64,000 nucleotides of DNA from Nonomuraea rhodomycinica (GTDB lineage Bacteria; Actinomycetota; Actinomycetes; Streptosporangiales; Streptosporangiaceae), in NCBI RefSeq assembly GCF_013363995.1, contig NZ_JABWGO010000006.1, positions 289,481-353,480 of the forward strand, read 5' to 3'. The position numbers and the translations under genes are program-made. The notes below the pieces were generated by a model, which made no database searches, was not told the DNA's origin, and saw only the letters and a list, made by a program, of their open reading frames with translations. Positions 15,833 to 23,547 of this stretch are shown here, in pieces. Position 1 is the stretch's first letter. Every line of letters starts with the position of its first letter.

Positions 15833-16423
15833 CTACCAGGGCAGGGCGGCCGCGAGGTCGGCCGGTGTGCGGAAGTGGACGCCGGTCATGCCGAGCGACC
15901 TGGCGCCCTCCACGTTCTCCAGCCGGTCGTCCACGAACAGGCACCGTTCAGGCGCGGCCCCGGCCAGCTCCGCCGCGAGCTCGTAGATGCGGCGGTCCGG
16001 CTTGACCACGCCGACCCGCGCGCTGCTGACCAGGGCGTCGGCGAAGTAGGTCAGTCCCAGCCGGTCGAGATGCTCCTCCACGGTGTCCATGGCGTTGGTG
16101 ACCAGGATCACCGGCACGTGCTCCTGCGCCTTCGCCAGCAGCGCCCTGACCTCCTCGTCCACCCAGAACGGCACCTCCATGAACTCGGCCACCGCCTGCC
16201 GGGCCCGCTCGTCGCCGCCGAGCGCCACGGCGATCGCGTCGGCCCACTCCCGTTCGGTCGTCTCGCCGAGGATGGCCGGCTTGATGAGGGCGGGGTCGAA
16301 GGCCGTGCGCATCAGGGGCAGGCCGTAACGGGCCTCGATGTCGGCCTGCACGGCGTGGTCGAACTGGCGAAGCACGCCGTCGAGATCACAGAGCACTGCG
16401 TCGAAGGGGGTCACAGCCGCCAT
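15833..16423 (-). CDS. HAD family hydrolase
   Basis: A 196-residue haloacid-dehalogenase-superfamily phosphatase. Motif I is LCDLDGVL (Asp13 nucleophile, Asp15 acid/base), motif II VTNA, motif III the Lys in VVKPDRRIY, and motif IV FVDDRLENV, which binds magnesium. A helical cap sits between motifs I and II (residues 20-95), typical of subfamily I. It probably dephosphorylates a small phosphate ester in the cytoplasm. It sits alone between two different minisatellites (35-bp repeats downstream, 42-bp repeats upstream). The ATG at 16423 fits the family N-terminus. Confidence 0.85.
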   Translation of the reverse strand: MAAVTPFDAVLCDLDGVLRQFDHAVQADIEARYGLPLMRTAFDPALIKPAILGETTEREWADAIAVALGGDERARQAVAEFMEVPFWVDEEVRALLAKAQEHVPVILVTNAMDTVEEHLDRLGLTYFADALVSSARVGVVKPDRRIYELAAELAGAAPERCLFVDDRLENVEGARSLGMTGVHFRTPADLAAALPW

Positions 16424-16450
16424 TGTGCCGTGCGGGGTCCGCTGACCCCG

Positions 16451-16550
16451 CCACGCCCGCGAGCCTCCGTGCCGGCGGGGTCAGCCGGCCCGCCGCGCCC
16501 GCGAGCCTGTGTGCCTGCGGGGCCAGCCGGCCCGCCGCGCCCGCGAGCCT
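16451..16550. repeat. 42-bp tandem repeat, about 2.4 units
   Basis: Units begin at 16451, 16493 and 16535 and share GCCCGCGAGCCT, then a GGCGGGG / CCCGCC inverted pair (hairpin) that may serve as a terminator. The last partial unit runs up to the stop of the reductase gene. Different in sequence from the 35-bp repeat on the other side of the HAD gene. Confidence 0.7.
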
Positions 16551-17107
16551 CAGCGCTTCGGCTCGAAGTGGAGCATCGCGATGCCGCAGTCGAACGGCTG
16601 CGCGTCCACGAGGCGCAGCCGCCGGTACGCCCCGCCGGGGAAGACGGGCATGCCGGAGCCGATCGCGGTCGGATTGACGAACAGGTGCAGGTCGTCGATC
16701 AGGCCGGCGGCGATCAGGCTCGACACGAGTGTGCCGCCTCCATAGACGATCATGTCGCCGCCCGGCTGGGCCTTGAGCTCGGCGATGGTCTCGGCGAGGT
16801 CGCCGCCCGCGACGACGGTGTTCTCCCAGGGCGACTCCGTGAGGCTGTTGGAGATCACGACCTTGGGCGTGTCGTTCATCCAGTCGATGGCCTCCTGGCT
16901 CTCGCCCGCCGGCTGCGAGGCCCAGTGCGGGATGAAGCCCTCGGCGAGCTTGCGGCCCAGCACGATGCGGTCGACCGGCCGGGTGAGGCCGGTGATGTAG
17001 GTGGCGATGTCGTCGGTCCAGGGGAACGTCAGCCAGTCCATCTCGCCGTCCGGGCCGGCCATGTAGCCGTCGGCGGTGGTCTGGACCTGGAGGATGAGCC
17101 TGCGCAT
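16550..17107 (-). CDS. Dihydrofolate reductase family protein (RibD C-terminal fold)
   Basis: A 185-residue protein of the RibD_C / YwjB-like DHFR-fold family. LQVQTTADGYMAGPDGEMDW is the characteristic opening, DRIVLGRK the cofactor-binding strand, and MIVYGGGTLVSSLIAAGLIDDL the conserved glycine-rich NADPH loop with following helix. Family members are NADPH-dependent reductases of unknown substrate and are usually not the folate enzyme FolA. The ATG is preceded by GGAAGGAAG at proper spacing. It is divergent from the membrane protein/GntR operon, with about 206 bp between. Confidence 0.83.
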   Translation of the reverse strand: MRRLILQVQTTADGYMAGPDGEMDWLTFPWTDDIATYITGLTRPVDRIVLGRKLAEGFIPHWASQPAGESQEAIDWMNDTPKVVISNSLTESPWENTVVAGGDLAETIAELKAQPGGDMIVYGGGTLVSSLIAAGLIDDLHLFVNPTAIGSGMPVFPGGAYRRLRLVDAQPFDCGIAMLHFEPKR

Positions 17108-17256
17108 GGGGTGCTTCCTTCCGGATTCGGGTGCCGGCTTCGGGTGTCGGCGGTGTTCGCTTCCGATGACTCCACACTGGCGGAGGGTTCTTACCGTTTT
17201 CTTCCTCGGTCCTTATGGCGTCGGTCATCCGATCCGCGCGCCGGATTCGTTGACTT

Positions 17257-17300
17257 TGTCGCAAGCAATGACGCATCATGTTGAGACAATACTTGCGACA
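17257..17300. promoter_or_regulatory. Long-spaced inverted repeat, probable GntR (YtrA-type) operator
   Basis: TGTCGCAAG (17257-17265) and CTTGCGACA (17292-17300) are perfect 9-bp complements 26 bp apart. A TTGACT -35-like box (17250-17255) precedes the left arm, and the right arm ends 3 bp before the GGAGG ribosome site of the membrane-protein gene. Binding of the GntR protein encoded in the same operon would bracket the promoter. Confidence 0.5.
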
Positions 17301-17313
17301 TAAGGAGGGGGTC

Positions 17314-18162
17314 ATGGCGGACACCTCGTCGCCGGGTGCCGGTCCGGCGGTAAGCCCGGGAGCGGCGGTGAGTGCGGCCGAGCTGCGGCGGGCCGGCGCG
17401 TGGCTGGCCCGGCACGGCCTGCCCGACGCCTCCCCGACGCCGCTGCTGGCCGCACGGCTCGCGGTGCGGCGGCGGGCACGGCTCGCAGATCAGATCGCCG
17501 TCGCCGTGCTCATCATGGGGGCCGCGCTCGCGCAGGCGTACTGGCTCTCCGCGCCCGCCTTCGGCCGGTCCCAGCCGCAGCCGTCCGCGCCGCTGCTGGT
17601 CCTGGCGGCGGCGATGGCCGGGCTGCTCCTCCTGCGGTCGATGCTCGACTGGTGGGTGCGGCGCGTCGACCGGCGTGCCGGGGTGGCGCTGTCGCGCCGG
17701 GCCGCCCACCCCGTCCAGCCCGGCTGGCGCACCGTGCTGGGCCGGCCCTTCGCGGCCTTCGCGCTCGCCACCTTCGCCGGCGCGCTGGTGCTGGCGGTGA
17801 GCGCCCTGACGGTGCAGGACGCCGTCGTGCGCCACGCGGCCTGGGTTCTGCTGATCGGGCTGGCCGGTGTCGGCGCGGGCGTCGTCGTGCACCTGCGTGA
17901 CCTGCTGGCGCGCCCGGTCGTGGCCGAGGACGAGGTCTCGCTGACGGCCGACGTCATCATGCGGATCGAGGACGCGCGCGAGGTCGCCGTCCCGACCGTG
18001 CTGTGGGTGCTGCCCGTGGTGCTGCTGTTCGGATTCGCGCCCGCATGGTGGAACGTCGCCTCGCTCCTGTTCATGTTCGTGGGCCTGGCCGCATGCGTCG
18101 CGATCCAGGCCAGGACCCCGTCGAGCGCGACGGTGGCCCGGCGGGTGATGGGCATCCGATGA
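17314..18162 (+). CDS. Six-helix membrane protein of unknown function
   Basis: A 282-residue integral membrane protein with six hydrophobic segments (for example AVAVLIMGAALAQAYWL, LLVLAAAMAGLLLL, VLWVLPVVLLFGFAPAWW). The soluble N-terminus is Ala/Gly/Pro-rich, then AAELRRAGAWLARHGL. I do not recognise a family. The ATG at 17314 has AAGGAGG at ideal spacing. Its stop overlaps the start of a YtrA-type GntR gene (ATGA). In Bacillus and actinomycetes YtrA regulators usually control ABC transporters; here the only partner is this membrane protein, so it may be a stress-related or permease-like protein, which is inference. Confidence 0.7.
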   Translation: MADTSSPGAGPAVSPGAAVSAAELRRAGAWLARHGLPDASPTPLLAARLAVRRRARLADQIAVAVLIMGAALAQAYWLSAPAFGRSQPQPSAPLLVLAAAMAGLLLLRSMLDWWVRRVDRRAGVALSRRAAHPVQPGWRTVLGRPFAAFALATFAGALVLAVSALTVQDAVVRHAAWVLLIGLAGVGAGVVVHLRDLLARPVVAEDEVSLTADVIMRIEDAREVAVPTVLWVLPVVLLFGFAPAWWNVASLLFMFVGLAACVAIQARTPSSATVARRVMGIR

Positions 18163-18539
18163 TCGTCATCGACTCGGGCTCGCCGGTTCCGCCGTTCGAG
18201 CAGCTACGTGCCCAGCTCGCCCGCCAGATCCAGGACGGCGCGCTGCCCGTGGGGTCCCGGCTGCCGACGATCCGGCACCTGGCGGCCGACCTCGGCCTGG
18301 CCGTCAACACGGTCGGCCGGGCGTACCGGGGGCTGGAGGAGGCGGGGCTGATCGAGACGCGCGGGCGGGCGGGCTCGTTCGTGTCGGCGGCGGGGGAGGA
18401 GGGCCGCGAACGGGCCCGGCGGGCCGCCGCCGAGTACGCGGCCGTGATCGCCAGCGTCGGCATCGACACGAGCGAGGCGATCCGCATCGTGCAGGCGGCG
18501 CTGGGAGCGGGCACGGCGGCGGCTTCGTCGTTCCCGTAG
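18159..18539 (+). CDS. GntR family regulator, YtrA subfamily
   Basis: A 126-residue protein: a GntR winged helix (PPFEQLRAQLARQIQDGALP, then LPTIRHLAADLGLAVNTVGRAYRGLEEAGLI in which NTVGRAY is the recognition helix) and a short helical tail, the layout of the YtrA subfamily, which dimerises through two helices and lacks a large ligand domain. It overlaps the preceding membrane-protein gene by four bases (ATGA), so the two are translated together. The likely target is the 17257-17300 inverted repeat at the operon promoter, giving autorepression. Confidence 0.85.
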   Translation: MIVIDSGSPVPPFEQLRAQLARQIQDGALPVGSRLPTIRHLAADLGLAVNTVGRAYRGLEEAGLIETRGRAGSFVSAAGEEGRERARRAAAEYAAVIASVGIDTSEAIRIVQAALGAGTAAASSFP

Positions 18540-19067
18540 CGACTCGTTCGCGTCGTGGTCTTCAGCGGTCGTCCTGCGGCTGGTAAACGCCCTCGGCGTC
18601 GGGCGGCTCGGGGCCGGGCTCCCGACGCCGGGGCGGGGCGGCTGGGTGAGTCGGCGACTCTCCTGACGAGCGGGCGCCGCTCGGGAGGGGCGAGGGTCGG
18701 GGGGCCGCCGCTGAAGGGCCGCGCGTCAGGAGACCCGCCGCTCTGGAGGGCCTCGCGCCGGGCGGCGCCCGACCGCGCGAGGGCGAGGGTGGAGGAGCCG
18801 AGGAGGAAAGGTGGCCGGACCTCGTGAACGCCGATCCGTACCAGACGACAGGTGTGGGCTGCTCCCGTCACCGGCGGCCTCGACCAGGACCGCGTGCGGC
18901 AGGCCGTGGGACGCGCAGGCCGGACACGGCGGCACGCGCCACTCGCGGACGACCTGGCCGGCGGCCGCCGGCGCGACCGCCATCAGGACCTGCTGGACGC
19001 CGACGCCCTCGACGTGGGCTACCGCCTCGTGACGGCCGGCTGGTCCGGCCCGCGACTCGCACGAGCA
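18540..19067 (+). other. Long gap without a confident gene
   Basis: About 530 bp between the GntR gene and the Rrf2 operator. The first 280 bp are G-rich with no start-to-stop frame that looks coding. A weak frame from GTG 18852 to TGA 19106 (84 codons) has good third-position bias in its middle and reads DALDVGYRLVTAGWSGPRLA, but it has no ribosome site and would run over the Rrf2 operator and start. It may be a gene remnant. Confidence 0.3.
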
Positions 19068-19092
19068 ATCCTGGACGTGTACTATCCAGGAT
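19068..19092. promoter_or_regulatory. Rrf2 operator, site 1
   Basis: ATCCTGGA (19068-19075) and TCCAGGAT (19085-19092) are perfect 8-bp complements with a 9-bp spacer, ending at the base before the Rrf2 ATG. TACTAT (19080-19085) is a -10-like box inside the site, so the regulator mRNA is probably leaderless and directly autorepressed. Confidence 0.65.
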
Positions 19093-19581
19093 ATGCAGAT
19101 GGGTGAGGGCGTGGAGTGGGCGCTGCACAGCTGCCTCAACCTGGCCTGGGCAGAGCCCGGCGAGGCGGTCCCGGCGGCCAGGCTGGCGGCCTTCTACGAC
19201 CTCCCCCCGGCGTACCTGAACAAGCAGTTGCAGGCGCTGGCGCGGGCCGGGATCGTGACGTCGGTCTCGGGGCCGCGCGGCGGGTTCCGGTTGGCGCGGG
19301 CTCCGGAGGAGATCACGGTGCTGGACGTGGTGACGGCCATCGAGGGGCCGCAGGAGGCGTTCCGGTGCCAGGAGATCCTGCGGCGCGGGCCCGACGGCAG
19401 CGAGTCGATCGACTACCGCAAGGCCTGTGTGGTGTCGCAGACGATGCGCGGCGCGGAGCTGGCCTGGCGCAAGGAGCTGGCGGCGCAGACGCTGGCCGAT
19501 CTTCAGGCGCGGGTGGAGAGCAGGTTGCCGCGCACTCCTGCCGTGACCCGGCAGCGGTTCCGCGAGCTGCGCGAGCTGTAG
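19093..19581 (+). CDS. Rrf2 family regulator, RsrR-like
   Basis: A 162-residue Rrf2 winged-helix protein. GEGVEWALHSCLNL opens the domain, PPAYLNKQLQALARAGIV is the recognition helix and SGPRGGFRLAR the wing. Cys92 (FRCQEI) and Cys112 (RKACVV) are 20 residues apart, as I recall for the two cysteine ligands of the [2Fe-2S] cluster of Streptomyces venezuelae RsrR, which also uses a Glu in the GVEWALH stretch (present here, Glu8) and a His where this protein has Tyr35 (AAFYDLP). It therefore probably senses redox state with an altered or absent fourth ligand. Sites 1 and 2 are its likely operators. Confidence 0.85.
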   Translation: MQMGEGVEWALHSCLNLAWAEPGEAVPAARLAAFYDLPPAYLNKQLQALARAGIVTSVSGPRGGFRLARAPEEITVLDVVTAIEGPQEAFRCQEILRRGPDGSESIDYRKACVVSQTMRGAELAWRKELAAQTLADLQARVESRLPRTPAVTRQRFRELREL

Positions 19582-19620
19582 GGGACGTCGTGCGCGAGGG
19601 CCGCACGTACGTGTGGGCTA

Positions 19621-19645
19621 ATTCTGGTTATTGCATATCCAAGTA
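19621..19645. promoter_or_regulatory. Rrf2 operator, site 2
   Basis: ATTCTGG (19621-19627) and TATCCAAG (19636-19643) match the outer parts of site 1 (ATCCTGG and TATCCAGG) at 13 of 15 positions with identical spacing. It lies 14 bp before the AhpD-like gene, so the same regulator should control that gene. Confidence 0.6.
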
Positions 19646-19659
19646 GGGGAGATCAGACG

Positions 19660-20115
19660 ATGCAGGCTCGGATGCCGAACGTGTACAAGCTCGCCTCCGG
19701 CGGTTACCAGGCGCTGACGGCGATGGAGTCGTTCGTGGCGGGCAGCGGCGTGCCGCGCGAGACGCTGGACCTGGTCCGGCTGCGGGTCAGCCAGATCAAC
19801 GGCTGCGCCCTGTGCGTGGACATGCACGCGCGCGACGGCCGCGAGGCCGGGATCACGGACGAGCGGCTGTGGGCCGTCGCCGCCTGGCGGGAGGCGCCGT
19901 TCTACACGGACGCCGAACGCGCGGCGCTCGCCCTGGCCGAGTCGGTCACCCGCATCGCCGACCGGCCGGAGGGTGTGGCGGACGAGGTGTGGGAGGAGGC
20001 GGCGGCGCAGTTCGACGAGGCGGCGCTGGCGGCGCTGCTGATGGCCATCGCCTCGATCAACTCCTGGAACCGGATCAACGTGGCCACCCGCCAGATCGCC
20101 GGCTCCTTCCGGTGA
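19660..20115 (+). CDS. Carboxymuconolactone decarboxylase / AhpD-like protein
   Basis: A 151-residue all-helical protein of the CMD/AhpD family. NGCALCVDMHARDGREAG holds the CxxC...H site used by alkylhydroperoxidase D-type enzymes to reduce peroxides with lipoamide or a thiol; the downstream helix ERLWAVAAWREAPFYTDAER is typical. It likely detoxifies organic peroxides or relays electrons in the cytoplasm. GGGGAGA lies at good spacing before the ATG. A copy of the Rrf2 operator is just upstream, linking it to the iron-sulfur regulator 80 bp away. Whether the neighbouring NmrA-like gene is also in this regulon is less clear. Confidence 0.88.
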   Translation: MQARMPNVYKLASGGYQALTAMESFVAGSGVPRETLDLVRLRVSQINGCALCVDMHARDGREAGITDERLWAVAAWREAPFYTDAERAALALAESVTRIADRPEGVADEVWEEAAAQFDEAALAALLMAIASINSWNRINVATRQIAGSFR

Positions 20116-20237
20116 ACCGGCCCTCCCGGTGATTCCACCGTCGGGCCCGCCTCTCGGTGGGGCCGCCTTCCGGTGATCTCACCTTTGGGGATCTCTCTTC
20201 CTGGGAGTCCCGCGGCTTGGGGCACCCGTGCTCCGGG

Positions 20238-20258
20238 CGTTCCGCGTCCTGCGGAACG
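20238..20258. terminator. Hairpin after the AhpD-like gene
   Basis: CGTTCCGC-GTCCT-GCGGAACG is a perfect 8-bp stem with a 5-base loop in the 208-bp gap before the NmrA-like gene. It lacks a T-run, common for actinomycete terminators; it could also be a structured leader. Confidence 0.4.
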
Positions 20259-20323
20259 GTGGTCCCGCCTCCGAGCTCACCCCGTCAGGAATATCCGGGT
20301 TCGGGGCTCCGCTGCCCTGTGTC

Positions 20324-21169
20324 ATGAGCAAGATTCTCGTGATCGGCGCGACCGGCAACGTCGGCCACCACGTCGTCGCCCGGCTCCTGGACGCCGGAGC
20401 CCCCGTACGAGCCCTCGTGCGGGACCCGGACGGGACTCGGCTCCCCGAAGGCGTCGAGGCGGCGCGAGGCGACCTGGCCGAGCCGGGCACGCTGGAGCCC
20501 GCGCTGGCCGGCGTGGACACGGCGTTCCTGATCTGGCCGTTCCTCACCGCCGAGAACGCCCCGCCCGTTCTCGACGCCCTGGGACGCCACGTCCGGCGGG
20601 TCGTCTACCTCTCGTCGTCCGGCGTGGACGACCAGGCCGAGCGGCAGACGGACCCGATCAACCAGCTCCACGCCGACATGGAGGCCCTGATCACCGGGTC
20701 CGGCCTGGAGTGGACCGTGCTGCGGGCCGACACGATCGCCTCCAACGCGCGCGGGTGGGCCGCCCAGATCCGGGCCGCGGGCGTCGTGCGCGGCCCCGAG
20801 ATCGCACCGACGGCGGTGGTGGACCCGCGTGACGTCGCGGCCGTGGCGGCGCGGGTTCTCACCGAGGACGGGCACAAGGGTGCGACGTATGTGCTGACCG
20901 GGCCGGAGGTGATCGGCAGAGCCGATCAGGTGCGCGCGATCGGGGAGGCTCTCGGGCGGCCGGTACGCTTCGAGAGCGTGCCCGTGGAGGAGGCGCGGGC
21001 CCGCATGCTGGCCGACGGCCGCCCGCCCGCGCTGGTGGAGGCGCTCCTGGCCGCCGCCGGGACCCGTGCGCGTTCCGGCCTGGTCACCTCCACGGTCGAG
21101 CAGCTCACGGGCGCCCCGGCGCGCACCTTCGGCCAGTGGGCCGCCGACCACGCCGATGACTTCCGCTGA
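20324..21169 (+). CDS. NmrA-like NAD(P)-binding protein
   Basis: A 281-residue atypical SDR of the NmrA/QOR2 type. ILVIGATGNVGHHV is the GxxGxxG dinucleotide motif at the very N-terminus, SSSGVDDQ and the lack of a YxxxK triad are usual for this group, and GPEVIGRADQVRAIGEALGR is the conserved substrate-domain segment. Members either reduce quinones or sense NAD(P) ratio. The ATG at 20324 is chosen because the nucleotide motif must begin within a few residues; upstream frame is out of family. It follows the Rrf2/AhpD pair; a TATCCGGG half-site at 20292-20299 is the only hint of Rrf2 control. Confidence 0.83.
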   Translation: MSKILVIGATGNVGHHVVARLLDAGAPVRALVRDPDGTRLPEGVEAARGDLAEPGTLEPALAGVDTAFLIWPFLTAENAPPVLDALGRHVRRVVYLSSSGVDDQAERQTDPINQLHADMEALITGSGLEWTVLRADTIASNARGWAAQIRAAGVVRGPEIAPTAVVDPRDVAAVAARVLTEDGHKGATYVLTGPEVIGRADQVRAIGEALGRPVRFESVPVEEARARMLADGRPPALVEALLAAAGTRARSGLVTSTVEQLTGAPARTFGQWAADHADDFR

Positions 21170-21208
21170 GCCTCCGGACCACCCCGGCGGCGGCCTCTGC
21201 CTTGAGCG

Positions 21209-22171
21209 TCAGCGGATCAGGGCTTCGGGGAGCCGCAGCCACGCGTCCGGTGGGCCGATCACCGCGCGGGCGTCCGTCAGGCGCAGGCCGGCGGCGGCGC
21301 ACCGGTCGGCGATCGCGTGGCCGTGGTAGAGGAACGCGGAGAGGATCTCCTCCGGCGATTCATGGGGCGAGGTGCTGCCGCCGCCCGGATGCGAGTCCCA
21401 GTCCTCGATGACGCCGTCACGGGCGAAACTGCCCTGATTGCCGCTCTTGGGGTTGTCGAACAGCCCGTAGCAGACCGTGCCGGCCGACAGCCGCCGGATG
21501 ACGCCGGGGCAGTCGGCGGCGTAGCCCCAGGGCTGGGTGACCACGCAGCCGCCGGGCACGTCGGTCACGCCGACGATGAGGAGGCCGCCGTCGAAGTCGG
21601 AGAACGGATCCTCCAGGAGCTCCGCCACCTTCTCCTCGTCGGCGGGAACGGCCTCCAGGCGGCGGACGGCCTCGGCGGCGCTGATCCCGGCCACGCACGC
21701 CAGGCCCAGGCCGTCGGAGTCGAACTCGCCCAGCGCGGCGATCAGACGTCGCGCTTCCGTGGCGGCGGCGGTCTCGGCGGCGGACAGGCCCGGCTCGCCC
21801 GGGGGTGCGGGGAACAGGTCGGGCGTGGGACCGGCCGACGCCAGCCGTCCGGGTGACCAGCCGTTCATCATCGGCCGCCACGGGTCGGCGCCGGCGGCGA
21901 CGAGGGCACGGGCGTTGCCGGGACGCTGGTGGAAGACCGCCTCCCAGAGCGCGGTGCGCCCTTCGTGCTCGGCGTCCACGTCGTCCACGTGCCGGCACAG
22001 CTCGGCGACGACCTCGGGGGAGCCGACCTGCGCGGCGGCGAACAGCGGCGTCCCGAAGTAGTGCACGCCCCCGTGCGGGTCGGCGCCCGCGTCGAGCCGG
22101 GCCCGGACGGCTCCGACGTCCTTCCAGTCGTCCCACCCGATGGCTGACCACTCGGTCTGCTGGTAGACCAC
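21209..22171 (-). CDS. Ankyrin-repeat protein
   Basis: A 320-residue protein. Residues 15-105 hold two to three ankyrin repeats: VGAVRARLDAGADPHGG, then TPLFAAAQVGSPEVVAELC and GRTALWEAVFHQRPGNARALVAAGADP. The remainder (about 130-320) has DFDGGLLIVGVTDVPGG and CYGLFDNPKSGNQGSFARDG, a domain I recall from actinomycete ankyrin proteins of unknown role. No signal peptide is seen, so it probably acts in the cytoplasm as a binding protein. The GTG start at 22171 has GAGGAG four bases upstream; longer in-frame starts to 22252 lack such a site. Confidence 0.75.
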   Translation of the reverse strand: MVYQQTEWSAIGWDDWKDVGAVRARLDAGADPHGGVHYFGTPLFAAAQVGSPEVVAELCRHVDDVDAEHEGRTALWEAVFHQRPGNARALVAAGADPWRPMMNGWSPGRLASAGPTPDLFPAPPGEPGLSAAETAAATEARRLIAALGEFDSDGLGLACVAGISAAEAVRRLEAVPADEEKVAELLEDPFSDFDGGLLIVGVTDVPGGCVVTQPWGYAADCPGVIRRLSAGTVCYGLFDNPKSGNQGSFARDGVIEDWDSHPGGGSTSPHESPEEILSAFLYHGHAIADRCAAAGLRLTDARAVIGPPDAWLRLPEALIR

Positions 22172-22271
22172 GGAACTCCTCACGATGACGGCGTCGTCGG
22201 CACGATGCGTCGCCATCATGGCGAGCGGGACCGACATTTCCGCGATCATCACGCCGGGGCGGCGCAGGCGG

Positions 22272-23390
22272 TCAGTTCCGCGCAGTGGTGACCCGGACGT
22301 CGTGGGTGCGGCCCGCCGCGGCGAAGCTCAGGAGGCGTTCCCCCTCCTCCAGCAGCTCCGTCATCGTCTCCCCGTCGGTCACCGGCTCGAACAGCTCCAC
22401 CTCCAGCACCGCCGTGTCCCGGTCCTTCGAGATCTTCCAGGTGCCACGGACGAAGCCGTCCACGAGCACCGTCGGGGCGACCATGGCGCCGACGCAGACG
22501 CGCCTGCGGTGCTCGTCCGTCATGATCCGCGTACGGTCGGCGTAGGCGACCACGAGGTTGTCGAACGCGGGCAGGAACCGCACCGGGACCGGCGTCCCCG
22601 GGTCGGGCAGCTCGGCCTCCGGCACGTCGAACAGCTCATTGCCCGTCTCGTCCCGGTAGACCCGCAGCCGGGGCCGGAGCCGTTCCAGGTCGGCCTCCAG
22701 CCCGCGCAGCCCCGACCGCATCTGGAGGTCCCGCACGCCGGCCGGCCCGAACGCCGCCAGGTAGCGCGGCACCAGCTCGTCCACGCGCGGTTCGGCGGCC
22801 ATGGGGACGCCGAGCCACTCCTCGGCCAGCGTGAACGGCGTCGCCCCACCCTTGCCCCAGGTGCCGCTGGGCGGCCGGTGGATCACCGGCACGAGCATCT
22901 GCACCGACCAGGCCAGCGCCTCGGGGTCGCGGTCCGGCCACCGCTCGGCCAGCAGGTCGCGCAGCCGGGGCCGGGTGAGCGTGCGGCCCACGAGCAGGTC
23001 GCGTCCGGCGGCGGCCAGCTCGTCGAGGTCCATGCCGGCCGTGGCCCGTCCGAACGCGGCCTGCCGGCCCCGCGCCAGCGGCGCTCGCATGAGCGGGCGC
23101 AGCCAGGGGAAGTCGGCGGCGGTGACGATGTGCTGGGTGCCGCGCAGCACCGACGAGCGCACCACGCTCCTGTCGTACAGGAGCGTGGTCAGGTCGTCGT
23201 GGGTGAAGCCGGACAGCCGCGTCCACAGGCCGAGGTACGGCGGGTCGGCGGCCTGCGCCTGTAACCCGACGAGGTGCCTGACCATGTCGAGGGCGGGCAC
23301 GTCCGCCCGCGCCGTCAGCGACTGCCGGGCGAGCGCGGCCCGGTTGAGCGTCCGGCGGCCCACCCTCGCCCCGGTGGATGTGTCGTTCAT
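22272..23390 (-). CDS. Winged-helix DNA-binding domain protein (AlkX/YcaQ-like, HTH_42)
   Basis: A 372-residue protein of the winged-helix superfamily once called DUF1006/DUF1006-like. LARQSLTARADVPALDMVRHLVGLQAQ is the conserved opening with the QAQ motif, LWTRLSGFTHDDLTTLLYDRSVVRSSVLRGTQHIV follows, and FLPAFDNLVVAYADR and PTVLVDGFVRGTWK are the C-terminal signatures. One branch (YcaQ, AlkZ) are DNA glycosylases for interstrand crosslinks or azinomycin damage; their catalytic QxQ motif corresponds to the QAQ here, so a repair role is plausible. The start at 23390 fits family length. It stands alone. Confidence 0.8.
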   Translation of the reverse strand: MNDTSTGARVGRRTLNRAALARQSLTARADVPALDMVRHLVGLQAQAADPPYLGLWTRLSGFTHDDLTTLLYDRSVVRSSVLRGTQHIVTAADFPWLRPLMRAPLARGRQAAFGRATAGMDLDELAAAGRDLLVGRTLTRPRLRDLLAERWPDRDPEALAWSVQMLVPVIHRPPSGTWGKGGATPFTLAEEWLGVPMAAEPRVDELVPRYLAAFGPAGVRDLQMRSGLRGLEADLERLRPRLRVYRDETGNELFDVPEAELPDPGTPVPVRFLPAFDNLVVAYADRTRIMTDEHRRRVCVGAMVAPTVLVDGFVRGTWKISKDRDTAVLEVELFEPVTDGETMTELLEEGERLLSFAAAGRTHDVRVTTARN

Positions 23391-23493
23391 ACCGCGAGCA
23401 TGACAGCCATCGCGGAAAGCTTCGTTCCGTGATGGCGGGGCGATTGGTGAGGTCTGAAAGGCGCCGGTGCCCGTGCCGGCGCCGCTGCTTGGC

Positions 23494-23533
23494 TGAGCAC
23501 CCAAGCCCAGTCCTGAGCACCCAAGCCCAGTCC
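23494..23533. repeat. Two tandem 20-bp copies upstream of an MFS gene
   Basis: TGAGCACCCAAGCCCAGTCC is repeated twice without change (23494-23513 and 23514-23533), ending 14 bp before the MFS start and covering its leader. Could be a duplication or paired half-sites. Confidence 0.6.
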
Positions 23534-23547
23534 TCGAACGGAACCCC

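Noticed and set aside
18852..19106. 84-codon frame before Rrf2
   Set aside because: No ribosome site, overlaps the Rrf2 operator and start, no family; kept only as a comment.
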